From the NCBI RefSeq assembly GCF_905220365.1, contig NC_061125.1:12293831-12357830 (forward strand): a DNA stretch of 64,000 nucleotides, written 5' to 3'. This DNA is from Vanessa cardui. Its lineage: Eukaryota; Arthropoda; Insecta; Lepidoptera; Nymphalidae. The notes under the pieces are model-generated. The model was not told the DNA's origin and searched no databases. It saw only the letters and a program-made list of their open reading frames with translations. A program made the position numbers and the translations under genes. Shown here piece after piece: positions 24,633 through 36,000 of the stretch. The stretch's first letter is position 1. Every line of letters starts with the position of its first letter.

Positions 24633-24885
24633 TGACCAAATGGGTAAGGAACGAGGATTTTAACAAAAGCTCGCTGGTTTAAATTATGGACACGCATATT
24701 ATTAGTAGGGTTTTTCTACAACTTTATATGACATCTTTAGGAACATTTTGTCTATCTACATAGAGGTCTACGATACTAAAAATCTATATATATATAGGCA
24801 AGAGTACTAGTGTAATGGAAAGTTTTCACTACAGCCGCTGGACAGTGGCAGTATAAATATAAATTATCCCGTATAGGCTATTCGC

Positions 24886-25020
24886 CAATAACCTTGGAAA
24901 TTAAGTTACGTTTGGTGCCTATAACCACACTGGCTCATTGACCTTGAAAATGAAACACAAATATACTAAGTATTGCTTTTTGGAAGGTGCAAGTTGATTG
25001 AACCCAGACCCTACTTCATT
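24886..25020 (-). repeat. repeat family B fragment
   Basis: It keeps AATAACCTTGGAAATTAAG, ACCACACTGGCTCATTGACC and AAACACAAATATACTAAGTA of family B in reverse orientation. It ends about 180 bp upstream of the TATA box of the takeout-like gene. Confidence 0.6.
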
Positions 25021-25196
25021 AGTAATATCTATATAAAAAATAATACTTTAATTTAATGCTTGGGTTCGATCCCTTAGCACAATATAATAAAATACATGCC
25101 ATTATTTGTATAATTTGACCCGAACGTAACTCGTCCATCTAACAGGCAAGATTATCAATCTTGTTTTAAAAAACAAAAATATTCAACTTTTGTACT

Positions 25197-25232
25197 TATA
25201 TATAAAAACGAATGGAAGCTTTCGACATCAGT
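25197..25232 (+). promoter_or_regulatory. TATA box and initiator of the takeout-like gene
   Basis: TATAAA lies at 25201-25206 inside a TATATATAAA run. The arthropod initiator TCAGT is at 25228-25232. The initiator A at 25230 is 29 bases from the first T of TATAAA, the normal insect core-promoter spacing. This predicts a 5' UTR of about 55 bases before the ATG at 25285. Confidence 0.75.
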
Positions 25233-25284
25233 ATTGAAATAGCCTCTAAATAATAGTCACGAATTTATAGTGAATTAATTTAAA

Positions 25285-28200
25285 ATGTTTAAGTATATGT
25301 GTTTAGTAGCCTGTTTCTTGGGTTCGGTTCTCGATACAAACGCTAACGCAGGTAATCAATATTTATTTTAAATGATATAAAAAAAATATTATTTAATTGG
25401 AATAATTTTATTTTGTTAAAAAATATTCATATAATTTCTACATTTCGTTTGTTACTTAAATACAATTAGGGGCCATAATTTTTATTGATATACAATGCAA
25501 GATAATATATAACTATTATTGATACTGAGTTGCATAAAACCTTTAAATCTAATAAATATAGTAATATAATATATTTTTAATGAATACTTTCAACGTGGTA
25601 GTATATTATGTATTAGACGTATAACGCTGCTTGAACTACTATTAAAATTTGTTAAAATACTACTACAAAAATATTACACTACTACTGAAATACTTGTACT
25701 AGTACTATTAAAATATTACATCTATAATAATTAATACGTCACGATAATAATATCACCAATAAGCACCTTAGCTTTGTTACTAAGAGGTTTGGCAAATTCT
25801 CGGGTTGAAAATATGGATGATGTTAATATTTTTATTCAATTAAATGATAATTTATTTTAGTGTTGTAAGTTAATAAAAGCAAATTTCGAATAATAATTAC
25901 ACATGAGTTCAAATATTTATTTGTCATCTTACTTACCTAATAGTTTTGTTTGGTTCGTGTGATATATACTAAATTGGTTTTATTTTGATAGTTATGTTTG
26001 TTGAAACGATGATCTATTTTAGTGCGTTGTTAAATTCTATGAAATATTTATCTTAACTATTTTATTTAAATAAATATTCTTTCGTAATCGAAATTAAAAA
26101 AAGGGGCTTCTATTTATAACAATTATTGCAGCACTCGGATTATTTTTAATGTTAACTGACTTTTATATATACAATTTCTATATACAATGTACCTATACAG
26201 TAAATACCGTAACTTTGTTTATAAAACTCGTTGGGCTAGACAAAATGAGTTCAATAGTTGTCAAAGCGAAATCTTATTCCTTATATTCAATTCAATAAGT
26301 CAATTCCGCAACTATACATTAGGTTTATATAAAATACATATGTACTAATCATAATATTTGACAATTTATACAAAAGAAAGCGGCAATCATTATGTGGATT
26401 GATCCGGGCTTAATAGGCAGATAACACTGATTATTTTTTCATGAAACATGAATAACTTACAATGATATGCTCCGACCTTAAGAGTGAGCCAATAATTACC
26501 TATATTTAATATTTCTTACTATAGCAATGTATGTGATATTGTTAGTCATATTGACTATCTAACCAAACCATGTAGCTACATTTGGATATCTAACAAGCAA
26601 TATAAATGTATCACATCTGTTTATAGTGTACGTTGTCAAACCATGCAAAGCGGATGATAAAGCCTGCCTCATATCAAGCGCACAAGAAACTGTTCCTCAC
26701 TTCACGCTTGGTAACGAAGAATTAGGAATCCCAAGTACAGACCCACTCTTTGTACATGAGATAAAATCAAAACAACCGAATCTAAACATTGAATTCAGGG
26801 ACAATGTTATTCGCGGTGCAAGCAAGACGAAAATCATGCATTTGGAGTGAGTACCTACAGCAATATTTTTATCAATTATATGACCCAACATGTACATCCA
26901 GTAAATTTCCCACTAATGGTCTAAAGGCTCCTCTCTCTTTGAGGAGAAGGTTTGGAGCATATGCCATCACACTGCTCCAATGATTGGTTAATGTAGCAGA
27001 ATTTCGTTGAAATAAGACTCATCTAGATTTCCTTCATCGTCGAGTACGAGATGAATTACAAACACAAATTAAGCACATGATAATTCAGTGGTGCTTGCCT
27101 GGGTTTAAACTCGCAATTATCAGTTATGATGTACGTTTTCTAACCACTAGGCCATCGGGCATCATATATTTTACGGTTGTGACGAAACATACGTACAAAT
27201 AAAGATACTTATCCCTACTACTATGTCAGAAAGATTATCACATTTCAGACTTCATTTGCTTTATTAAACTTGCTTTTAATAATTAATTAATATAGAATAC
27301 TGTACATTAATACCATAATAGGACACTATTTTTTATATTAGTTACTTTAAATTACTTACTATTACTATTTAACTGATAATTACTATTGATAAATACAAAA
27401 AATTAATATTGGGTTTATAATTAATAGGTAAAACTTATATTTCTTTCAGGCGTGACGTAGAAAAACAAACAGTGAAAATGACCTTAGGCCTACCTCTCCA
27501 CATAACTGGAAAATATGATTTGCAAGGAAAGATTCTCTTCCTTCAAGCAGTAGGCAACGGAGACTACGAATTAAAAACCAGTATGTATACTTTTTACATC
27601 ACTATACTATACTTAATAAATAAATGTGTGGTCAGTAATAACTCAGAGATAATACCTGAGTTACCATGTATAAGAAATCGTTAAATGCATCTACGAGCTA
27701 TATTGACGTAATTTTTTCCATATAATTGGAAATGTTTTGATACTGCCAAAGTATCCATTTCTTTGCTACCTAACACCTAACATACCTAACCTTTTGATAA
27801 TGTCAACGGCTAATATACATACGTTCCCTAACGAGAGCTTATAATATTAGAAAATAATGATCAAGATTATTTATACCTGGTATAATGATATCAGTATATT
27901 GTAGTATAGTAATGATTATGTTTGTAATTTTAAAAAAAAGTTGCTTTAAGATGAATAACGATTTGTTTAAATCTAAAAAAGATATCTTGTTCAAGATTTT
28001 TCTTTTTATTTTACCTAGTACAAAATCAACATGTACAATTTAATAAATATTATTTTATGAAATAATTATTTATGTATTCACGGAGCAAAAAGAATCTCAT
28101 CGTTATTTTGGCATGGTAACAGTGATTTCATTTTACGTTCTCAGATAATATGGTGTTCACAATCGACGCGAAATACAAAGTTATCGAAAAAAAAGGAATA

Positions 28201-29043
28201 AAACACTGGAAAATCACTGGTTTCAAATACACTTATGATTTGGTTGAAAAAGTACACATCAAATTTGATAATCTATTCGGAGGTGACGAGTCAAAGGGTA
28301 AGCATTGCGTTCATTATAAAAATATATAAAACTAATTGTCTCTCGCATTTTAAGGGTTGGTTATAATTATGTTAGGCAAAAAAAGTAGCGTATAGGACAT
28401 ACGCTACTTTTCTTGGAGCTCAAGTTTCCTACATACAAAATTTCATGGAATTCGTTTCAGAGGCTTGGTCGTAAAAGAACGACAGACAGGCAGTCAGACG
28501 GAGTTACTTTCACGTTTATAATATTAGTATATATTGTAGTACATACATTATTTAATAAACAGTCTATTCAATATTTTTATTAACCCACCGGACCAATGGG
28601 CTTACTAATGCTAAGTGGTCAACATCATCCATAGACACTGAAGCTGACCTCGTGAACTATGATGTTACATTGAGTATATCATACCTACAGTTACAACAAC
28701 TTTCAAACCGAAACACAATAATACTATACTATTTTTGGTGGTCCAAGATGTGACGAATTATCATACCACCATAATAACTATGTACCTTAATACAACACAT
28801 TGGTTATACATAACTGTTAATATTGACGTTAAAACACTGAAATATCATTATTTGAAACGAAATCTTACACAATATTTTATCATTTTTCCAGCTAAGCCGA
28901 TTAATGACGTTTTAAATGAAAGCTGGAGGGAAATCATTGAGGAAATGGGCAACCCCATCATAGAACCCATTGTGACTGCTTACATCGATGTTATAAAGAA
29001 ATGGCTCCTGGTTATGCCGACAGACAAACTTGAAATTGTTTAA
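25285..29043 (+). CDS. takeout-like / JHBP-domain secreted protein, five exons
   Basis: Exons 25285-25351, 26627-26846, 27450-27580, 28145-28297 and 28892-29043 join in frame through GT-AG introns to 240 residues plus TAA. Residues 1-22 form a hydrophobic signal peptide ending in an Ala-Asn-Ala type site, so the product is probably secreted. The N-terminal cysteine pair of the takeout/JHBP family, C-x6-C, is at residues 29 and 36. Exon 4 carries the family signature: NNM at 140-142, G157-x2-H160 and NLFxGD at 182-187. Exon 5 opens with LNESW at 198-202. Length matches the usual 240-250 residues. Family members are tubular carriers of small hydrophobic ligands such as juvenile hormone or odorant-like lipids. 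No cysteine occurs after residue 36, so the second disulfide of haemolymph JHBP is missing; a takeout-like carrier fits better than true JHBP. The ligand cannot be told. No paralogue was found in the window. Exon joins were deduced by eye from splice consensus and frame. Confidence 0.92.
25352..26626 (+). other. intron 1 of the takeout-like gene
   Basis: This 1,275-bp intron opens with GTAATC and ends TTTATAG. It is very AT-rich and has a stretch of TACTA-type short repeats near 25630-25740. I see no coding or recognisable mobile sequence in it. Separating the signal-peptide exon from the cysteine exon with a long first intron is ordinary for this family. Confidence 0.8.
26893..27160 (-). mobile_element. 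SINE-1 in intron 2 of the takeout-like gene
   Basis: It is nearly full-length but diverged, from CCAGTAAATTTCCCAC to CACTAGGCCATCGGG. It lies antisense to the host gene, well clear of both splice sites. Confidence 0.88.
27161..28144 (+). other. end of intron 2 and intron 3: no other feature seen
   Basis: Apart from exon 3 (27450-27580), this stretch is AT-rich intron sequence. The intron boundaries are GTGAGT at 26847 with TTTCAG before 27450, and GTATGT at 27581 with TCTCAG before 28145. I see no repeat I can name in intron 3. Confidence 0.6.
28381..28411. repeat. 13-bp-arm hairpin in intron 4
   Basis: AAAAGTAGCGTAT at 28381-28393 pairs with 28399-28411 around a five-base loop. Confidence 0.8.
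28425..28535 (-). mobile_element. Helitron fragment in intron 4
   Basis: It carries the reverse complement of the AATATTATAAACGTGAAAGTAACTC 5' region (shared with 9698-10164 and 61781-61953). The 3' end is lost. Confidence 0.6.
28583..28745 (-). repeat. repeat family B fragment in intron 4
   Basis: Weak but ordered matches: AATGGGCTTACTAATGC, CATAGACACTGAAGC, CTTTCAAACCGAAACACAAT. It ends about 145 bp before exon 5. Confidence 0.55.
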
Positions 29044-29080
29044 AGTACTTTATGAATATTTAATGTAAAACAACAACAAC

Positions 29081-29086
29081 AATAAA
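29081..29086 (+). terminator. poly(A) signal of the takeout-like gene
   Basis: AATAAA lies 38 bases after the TAA stop, following a short CAA repeat. Spacing is normal for an insect mRNA 3' end. Confidence 0.8.
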
Positions 29087-29109
29087 TCTTTTAGAAATTA
29101 ATTTTGTAG

Positions 29110-30340
29110 CGAATTTTATTACATATACTTAATTTATTTAAATATTGTAATACCTATTGTATAACTACGTATAGCCCCATATATATTCCAATGGAAATAG
29201 GAAAAAAGTTAAAAAAACTGTTAGATATACGTTTTTCATGTGTTTTGTTAATAACTCAGCTATGTAAGACACTAATAAGACTTCATGATTACTGTATCTT
29301 TATCCATGATACAACACTACTACACTTAATTTCTTATATCTACTTTAATTTTACTTCCGACCACAGTTTTGTCGACGTTCAAAGCGCCAGATTCTCGCAA
29401 ATCCATAGTGTTTCTCTCAACCAATGATATCGCAGCATATTGCTATTTGGATTTTATCCAGTTATGTTTGACATAGAGTCTATATTTACAAATTACAAAT
29501 TTAAAATTCTTCATATTGCTCATCTAAATACATTTTTAAATGTTTACTGAGATATGCGTCTTTTAATTTTACAGATACTTGATGAATAAAAACATCTGTA
29601 AAGTTCAGTACACTATAAAAACTCTTGCATTCCGAGTGATAAAACCAGGACGACATCATCAAGCCATGACTTTAACCACTTATAATGCATCGTTACTATC
29701 AATTATATAATAACATACTTAAATACACTTTTAAAATTGGTTATTTTTGAATAGACGACTTGCTATCCTTTTTCACATCACAAGCGAGAAAGAGATAGCA
29801 ATTTATTTAGACCTGTTGCTCGTAATTTTCGGAGCAACAAAATACCATGAATATTAATGTTTAATTACTTCGAAGGTAATAAAATAGACATTAATTGAAG
29901 CCCACACAAACGTATTTATACACACGAAACAATAATAATACTGTTTAAAATATAATCAGTGTAAATAAATTAATCACATTTGTTTACGTTAAGATAATAC
30001 GGGTAATTAAAATGATTATAAAAAGTGTTTATGATTCAATAGACTTTACTTTAACGACTGGCGTTACCTACCCGAAATTCTGACCACCGAATAATGTTAT
30101 TGCTTCTGCTCTTTATATGCCGTTATTTATTTTTATACGATAAAAATATTACAGGAATCACTTTTACAGATGGTAGAACAAGTATTTTATGTATAACGTA
30201 TTGGAAATAAAAGGAATTTGCGTTAAAATTACAACAATTAATCCTTCTTCTTTGAGAGAAAGGACGTTCCTATTTGGGTTGCTTTCTTCATGAGATTTTC
30301 ATTCAGTATTGATAAATGTATTCTGACGACTCTACCTGAG
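29110..30340. other. unassigned DNA after the takeout-like gene
   Basis: No second JHBP-family exon, RNA gene or clear repeat was found. Confidence 0.5.
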
Positions 30341-30382
30341 TGTAAACATTTTATTAAATTTAGAAGTAAATACATGAAACAC

Positions 30383-30619
30383 TTAATAACAGTTCTTGGC
30401 CATCAATAATCTATTTCCAAGTATTTTCCAAAGCACTAAATCCATGTCGTACGAACCATCAATATCCAGGATGTCAGTGCAGCTGTAATTAGCGTAGAAG
30501 TGCCAATAGACGTGACGCGTCGATGTCGAAGAGACAAGTGACATTTCGATATAATGAAGAGGATGATTTCCCTGCACTAAACGCTCTAATATCTGCCCCA
30601 ATTTCAGATAACATGAAAC
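30383..30619 (-). CDS. candidate 3'-terminal exon, unrecognised protein
   Basis: The minus strand shows an open frame of 78 residues ending in TAA at 30383-30385. A possible splice acceptor ATATCAG lies just before 30619, and AATAAA (plus-strand TTTATT 30350-30355) lies 28 bases past the stop. The product contains LVQGNHPLHYIEM, STSTRHVYWHFYANYSC and DIDGSYDMDLVLW. It has a balanced residue composition unlike chance frames here. I do not recognise a family and found no upstream exons. It could be a terminal exon, a decayed gene or chance. Confidence 0.35.
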   Translation of the reverse strand, partial: VSCYLKLGQILERLVQGNHPLHYIEMSLVSSTSTRHVYWHFYANYSCTDILDIDGSYDMDLVLWKILGNRLLMAKNCY

Positions 30620-31044
30620 CTGATATACATTTCAGTGACGTAATTGAATTGGACTTTCCTAATTGTTATACGAATTTCTACTTCTTTTGATTATGATCAT
30701 CTATTTGATGCGTTTAGTTGTTTATATCTGTAATATAGTGGGTGAATACATGACCTATTATAAAAAGTTGGGTTAGATATATGTATGGTATGATAGTCTT
30801 TTGAATTAAGAAATCAATATTTTTCAGAATTATGAATGATATTTTCTCAATGCAATTGTAATTATGATATACATTATCTTCTTTTTAATAGCAATTTTAA
30901 TTATTGAAATGTATTACTGTTAGTGTAAATAGTTTTAAATTTGTGTTCTAAATAATATTGCATGCCGTAAATAAACTTGCCAGTAGCTCAAGTTTTGAAA
31001 CCGTATTAACTGTAAATTATTGTTACTTTACTTTTTACTTTGCA

Positions 31045-31375
31045 TTATAAGGTTAAAATAACTGATGATGATGTCATCCTAAACAATTTCGGTCGCGTCA
31101 GCCTAACACAAGAGAGACCAGCTAACTGCAAGCATATATACAGTGCATAATTATATACGACCTTTTCTCTACCTCTTATAATCAGCTGGGATGTCAATTC
31201 GGCAACGACTAGAAATACTTCAGAACCGCTTCCGCTTTCTCCCACGTGGAAGGGGGGAAGGGGGGGAGGGTATTTGACAATGTTTACCTTGACTTCTGAT
31301 GGTCGACCCGTCTGTGGGGGCCTCAAACACCTAGGGGATTCCCGAGGTAGCGGTTTGGACCCTAGCATAGCCTAG
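31045..31375. repeat. GC-rich block, probable repeat fragment
   Basis: This is the most GC-rich stretch of the window, with GGAAGGGGGGAAGG near 31250-31270. The text CGCGTCAGCCTAACACAAG and GAGACCAGCTAACTGCAAGC looks like a dispersed lepidopteran repeat, but I know no name for it. A 107-residue minus frame (31045-31368) crosses it and shows no domain. Confidence 0.4.
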
Positions 31376-31910
31376 CAACTAGACCGACGAGGTTATTACC
31401 TATCACTATTAAAATTAACTTCATTACTTAACATACCTACTTAGCATAAAGCGTCGCAGTTTCACATTTCAGCAAACAGTGATAATAAATCTAACATACT
31501 AAAATGTCATAAAGCTATGTCGCTTAACAAGGGGATCATTAAATAATTTTATCTTATACATGTATGTTATTAAATTTAAAGCAAGCGGAACGTGCGCTTA
31601 ACGCTGCTTATTAAAACGCTTTTAGACGAATTTTAAAGCAATTTATTCGTTGTCATAACGTGAATTTAAATTGGCATCGCCTAATGAGGAGAAAGTCTGT
31701 TGCTATATTTACGAGAGAATATCATAATATTGTTTTATTTGGTAATTAGAAAACATTGAAATTTAATACGACATGTATGTTTTATTAGTGGATTATTGTG
31801 TTACGAGCATTGTTGACGTTTGAATAAATAATATTAATTGAATGAAAAATCTGTACTCGTATTGTTAAGCCGAGCTAGTATTTATGAGTGAGCTTATGCT
31901 GGGAACTATT

Positions 31911-32330
31911 TTCAACCGACTTCCAAAAGGAGGAGGTTATCAATTCGTCTGTATTTTTATTTTTTTTTTTTTTTTTATGTTTGTTACCTCATAACTTTTC
32001 ACTGGGTGGACCGATTTTGATAATTTTTTTTTTGTTTGAAAGGTAGTGCTTCCCGTGGGGTCCCATTTTTTTTTTTTTTTTCCGATGATGGTATCCATGT
32101 GAAAACGACATAAGTCTTCAATTTGCATTATGTATATGCGCGACAAATAGGTGAATAACTGAAAATCACGTTGACCAATTTTGATAATTCTTTTTTTATT
32201 ATAAAATATATACTTCAAGGGTAATTTGGTGAAAGTTTAGTAAGGTTCTGAGCACAGGATCCATGACAAAGTAACGGAACGGAAGGGAACGGAACAATTC
32301 TGAGGAGCACGTTAGCGATACTCGGTCGAA
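31911..32330 (+). repeat. dispersed repeat with AACCGACTTCCAAAAGGAGG start
   Basis: It opens CAACCGACTTCCAAAAGG, continues AGGAGGTTATCAATTCG, and has T-rich runs and TTTTCACTGGGTGGACCG. It ends near CGATACTCGGTCGAATC. I recognise it as a common non-coding lepidopteran interspersed repeat of uncertain class. Confidence 0.6.
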
Positions 32331-32420
32331 TCTTTTATTTATAGGTTATTTGGATATTTGAGTCACCTTCCGTAATGTGGTTATGTTTATGTAATTATCA
32401 TAGTAATAATAAATAATCAA

Positions 32421-32672
32421 CTAGCTACCCACCCCGGCTTCGCACGGGTGCAATACTGATACTAAATATACTACAGAATTTGTTTATATACGACATCACA
32501 TCGCAAACTTCTAAAATTATCAGTGTTTCTTTACTATATTGTTCATGTATTATATACACAAACCTTCCCCTTGAATCACACTATCTTTTAAAAAAAACCG
32601 CATCAAAATCCGTTACGTAGATTTAAAGATATAGGGACAGAGAAAGCGACTTTGTTTTATACTATGTAGTGA
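32421..32672 (-). mobile_element. non-autonomous Helitron, complete ends
   Basis: On the minus strand it begins TCACTACATAGTATAAAAC after an A and ends GAAGCCGGGGTGGGTAGCTAG before a T (plus-strand CTAG 32421-32424, flank A32420). CCCGTGCGAAGCCGGGG can form the short 3' hairpin typical of Helitrons. Same family as 50087-50351 and 61180-61428. Confidence 0.75.
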
Positions 32673-33020
32673 TGGAACTCCTATACGGCTCGCAGTTAGG
32701 GTGCGATATGGGGCAGAATTTCTTACTATCTTTAATCAAATTTTGTGTATGTGATGTGATGTCATATGATGTACGAAATATAGTTGGTCTTTTTCAAAGT
32801 TTTTTTGCTGAGTTCGATTACAGCTCTTTCGAGGGATCCTTGTAGTTTACGCCGCGTGACGTATTAAATCCGCATTTTCGAAAGTCTAGTTTTGCTTTAT
32901 TCGCAAGTTTCCTTTGAAATTGTCCTCGAAGTAGTTTCTGACTCATATAAACGGAACGCTTAATCTATCCATATTAAAAAAAATTAGTTAGTCAACATCA
33001 GCTTCACTCAAAATCAAAAA

Positions 33021-33616
33021 ATAAATAAAATTTTAACAAAAAGAAAAACCGACTTCAAACAAAACACTGTTTTAAAACGAATGAATATGCACGAAAAAGT
33101 AATAAAAATAATTGCGTATTGAACATATTTTCTAGAGTCTTCCTAAGTTAAATGACATGAAAAATATTAGACTACTTAAAAGTCGATTAACGATTATATC
33201 ATGTAGTTATAATTATTGTTATATTTGGAGTCGGTGTCAGCCAATAAAACCCTACAGTATATCTATCAAAAAACAATACGAGAATACTTTAACAAATATG
33301 TTTTTTACAAATTACCTTTTACACAATAATATACTGGATCAATCAAGGGACTCGTATCGCTTCTTTCTTTTGATTGTTGGGGCAAGGGCACCGTGGCTGA
33401 CACCGGCTTCAAATATACCAATAACTATAACTACATGATATAATCGTTAATCGACTTTTAAGTAGTCTAATATTTTTCATGTCATTTAACTTAGGAAGAC
33501 TCTAGAAAATATGTTGAATACGCAATTATTTTTATTACTTTTTCGTGCATATTCATTCGTTTTAAAACAGTGTTTTGTTTGAAGTCGGTTTTTCTTTTTG
33601 TTAAAATTTTATTTAT
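33021..33616. mobile_element. foldback element with 222-bp inverted arms
   Basis: The arms 33021-33242 and 33395-33616 are reverse complements of equal length with about 5 mismatches (near 98% identity by my count) and no gaps. They surround a 152-bp centre. Each arm contains AAAACCGACTTCAAAC-type text and ends GGTGTCAGCC inside. There is no coding capacity and no clear TSD. A MITE/foldback transposon is likely; an inverted duplication is the alternative. Confidence 0.85.
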
Positions 33617-34139
33617 ATTAATTCTATTCGTTAGATTTGAGAGAAGAAAAAGTAAAACCTTTTTTGTTTGTTATGTTCTTAATATGAACTTACTAATTAT
33701 AAAAAAAACCCACTGCATTCATTCTTAATTCAAACTTGTTAGTTGTACTAGGAATTATTTTTTTGTAAATTTTAATTTATTAGGAACTACGTATTTTCAA
33801 TAAAAACAAAAATGAAATTTATATACTTGTATGTAATAAAGCACTCGAATAACTTAAAGCGAGTAATTACACTGTTTGGTTAAGCAATATAAGCGTGGCT
33901 ATCATTCCCAGTATGGCTGAACTCGGTATACATCGTAAACTCGAATCGTAAACGGAAGAAAATTTTGAACTATTAAACGCAGACAACCACAGCATATTAA
34001 CAAGCATGGACTACTGTACGACGCATTTCTAACTTGTTAATGATAGTAAAAATGATTTATTACAAACTATTTTTAATACTATCTAACCGTTTACACTGTA
34101 AACAGCTACGTGTAACCATAAATTGGTGCAGGAAGAAAT
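33617..34139. other. unassigned AT-rich DNA
   Basis: No feature seen. Confidence 0.5.
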
Positions 34140-34300
34140 TTTAACCAATCCCTATTTTGCTGATGCGCCACAAACCTTGTGTGCTAAGTTATCTTGTGCC
34201 TGTAGTTACTTACCTTTAAACATAATACATACTAAGTCTCGCTATAGATTATTTGGTCCCTTTGTATATACCCAGACGAGATTGCACAAAGCTACCATCA
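34140..34300 (-). repeat. repeat family B fragment
   Basis: GATGCGCCACAAACCTTGTG, CTTGTGCCTGTAGTTAC and CAGACGAGATTGCACAAAGC match family B in reverse orientation. It runs into the next TE fragment. Confidence 0.65.
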
Positions 34301-34570
34301 AGTATCATTCGTAAAATGATGCCGCTTGGACCGCCCATGGACATCTTCAGCACCAGGGGGCTTGCTGGTGCGTTGCCGGCCTTTAAATAAGGAGTACGCT
34401 CTTTTCCCCAGGTTCCCATGTAGTGTCGATTCGGAAATACCGCCGGCGAAAGCTGGTTCCACAAAGTGGTTGTAAGGGGCATAAAATGTCTTAGAAATCG
34501 CGCTGCTGTAGATTTTCGGACATCTTTTGACGTTTGTTTTTTTATTATAGTATATCACTTTGAAGGTCAT
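34298..34570 (-). mobile_element. TE-derived fragment next to family B
   Basis: The minus frame includes HFVEPAFAGGISES and SKPPGAEDVHGRSK. This translated text is familiar from many lepidopteran LINE-associated repeats rather than a host protein. It is probably an untranslated part of the same LINE as family B. Confidence 0.5.
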
Positions 34571-35716
34571 CGCTCATTGATCAAGTCGCGCTTGCTTTAA
34601 CAGAATAGCCACTGACATTGCTTGCCGCATCAAAATCTTGCAAACTTCTTAAGATATTTTCATCCATATTCATAATAATTCAAAGGAATTTTAAAACGTT
34701 ACACGTTGGAATAACGCCTAAAATATAGATGTGCAAAAAGTCTACGATCCGATACTCAGACCTACCCTTGTGAAAAGGGAGTTTGTATTATGTTACAAAT
34801 CAAAGTTCGTTAAAGTTAAAGTTACGTCTGTGGTCCTGGAGTTGAGTGACTAAACGTTTCAGAAGGGCGGTTAGAATGACAGTAGAAACATCGTAGAGGG
34901 AGTTATTGATTCTCACTTACACAAGTTTGTATCGCCCCGAAAACATTAAGACATTATAGTATATATTGATTATTTGGTACGAACTTTTAGACGTGTCACG
35001 GCATTTTCGACGAATAGCATCTATCTATCTAGGTGGGCCAATCTAGGTAGGGTTATGTCCACATATAATCTACTACTAAACACCTATTTATTAAGTTTTC
35101 ATTTATGATAAATGGTTGACCTTTTTAAATTTGGTCACCTCTGTTGTACATAGATCTATGTACAGACATGACCAAGACTTATCACTTTACTTGGCGCATT
35201 ACTAATTTGAAATATTGTTCTGAATAAGAAAGCAAAATATCACAGCATCATTCGTAAAAATATTTGATGCGTTATATGAAGTATTTTTGTGAAAGGCTCT
35301 TAACATTTCATATTTATTATGTAAAATCATATAACAAAGCTATTTCGAAGTTAAGTCATAAAGCCGTAACAGTGGATTCGCAGATGCAAGAAGAATAGCT
35401 TAAGTGAAAAGTTTGACGTTACTCTGACAGTTTTAAGGCACTTTTCACACTGGGGTTGATATGTTAAAAATATACGTCAACACTCATAAAATAATTCTAT
35501 TCTAAGGTATAAAATAGACGAGTGGTTATTTCAAGAGATACGAGTAAAGTCATTACCTGAGCTGGAAATTTCTCCTCCTAAGAAGATTTAGAGGTTATTT
35601 CAAATATATATGGAGCTAAATATAGATACTCGTAAATGTGGCAAAATATTATTGAACCTATATGTAGTACCATACAACGTATTCCCACATTATTGAGCAT
35701 AAAAAGTCAGTTTTAA

Positions 35717-35761
35717 AAACTTTTAATTCCAGGTATGTATTATACCTGGAATTAAAAGTTT
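35717..35761. repeat. perfect hairpin, 20-bp arms
   Basis: The arms 35717-35736 and 35742-35761 (core CTTTTAATTCCAGGTAT) pair exactly around a 5-base loop. Confidence 0.9.
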
Positions 35762-35844
35762 CATAAGTACCCAGAAATTGAAGTCTTCAATTTTGACCTA
35801 TGTTTGTGTTCAACAATTAAGTTCATACTTAATACCTGAGTATA

Positions 35845-36000
35845 AAAATCAAAATCAAAATAAAGTTTATTCAAGTAGGCTTTAAGAAGCAATTTTTAAA
35901 CGTCATTTTACAATTAAGTGAAGCTACCACCGGTTCTCAGTAGATACTCTTATTTAAATTAATATATCCTGCTTGGAAGTCAACAAGTATCAACTCCACT
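35845..36000 (-). repeat. LINE 3' tail
   Basis: AAATCAAAATAAAGTTTATTC is followed by AAGTAGGCTTTAAGAAGC and AGCTACCACCGGTTCTCAG. On the minus strand this is the common lepidopteran LINE ending 'CTACTTGAATAAACTTTATTTTGATTTTG'-like sequence with its (TTTTGA)n tail. Confidence 0.65.

Noticed and set aside
28735..29043. 102-residue frame as a separate gene
   Set aside because: Its second half is exon 5 of the takeout-like gene, and the first half is intron 4 read through.
32421..32672. GC-rich GAAGCCGGGG blocks as regulatory islands
   Set aside because: They recur at the CTAG ends of several elements and are Helitron 3' hairpins.
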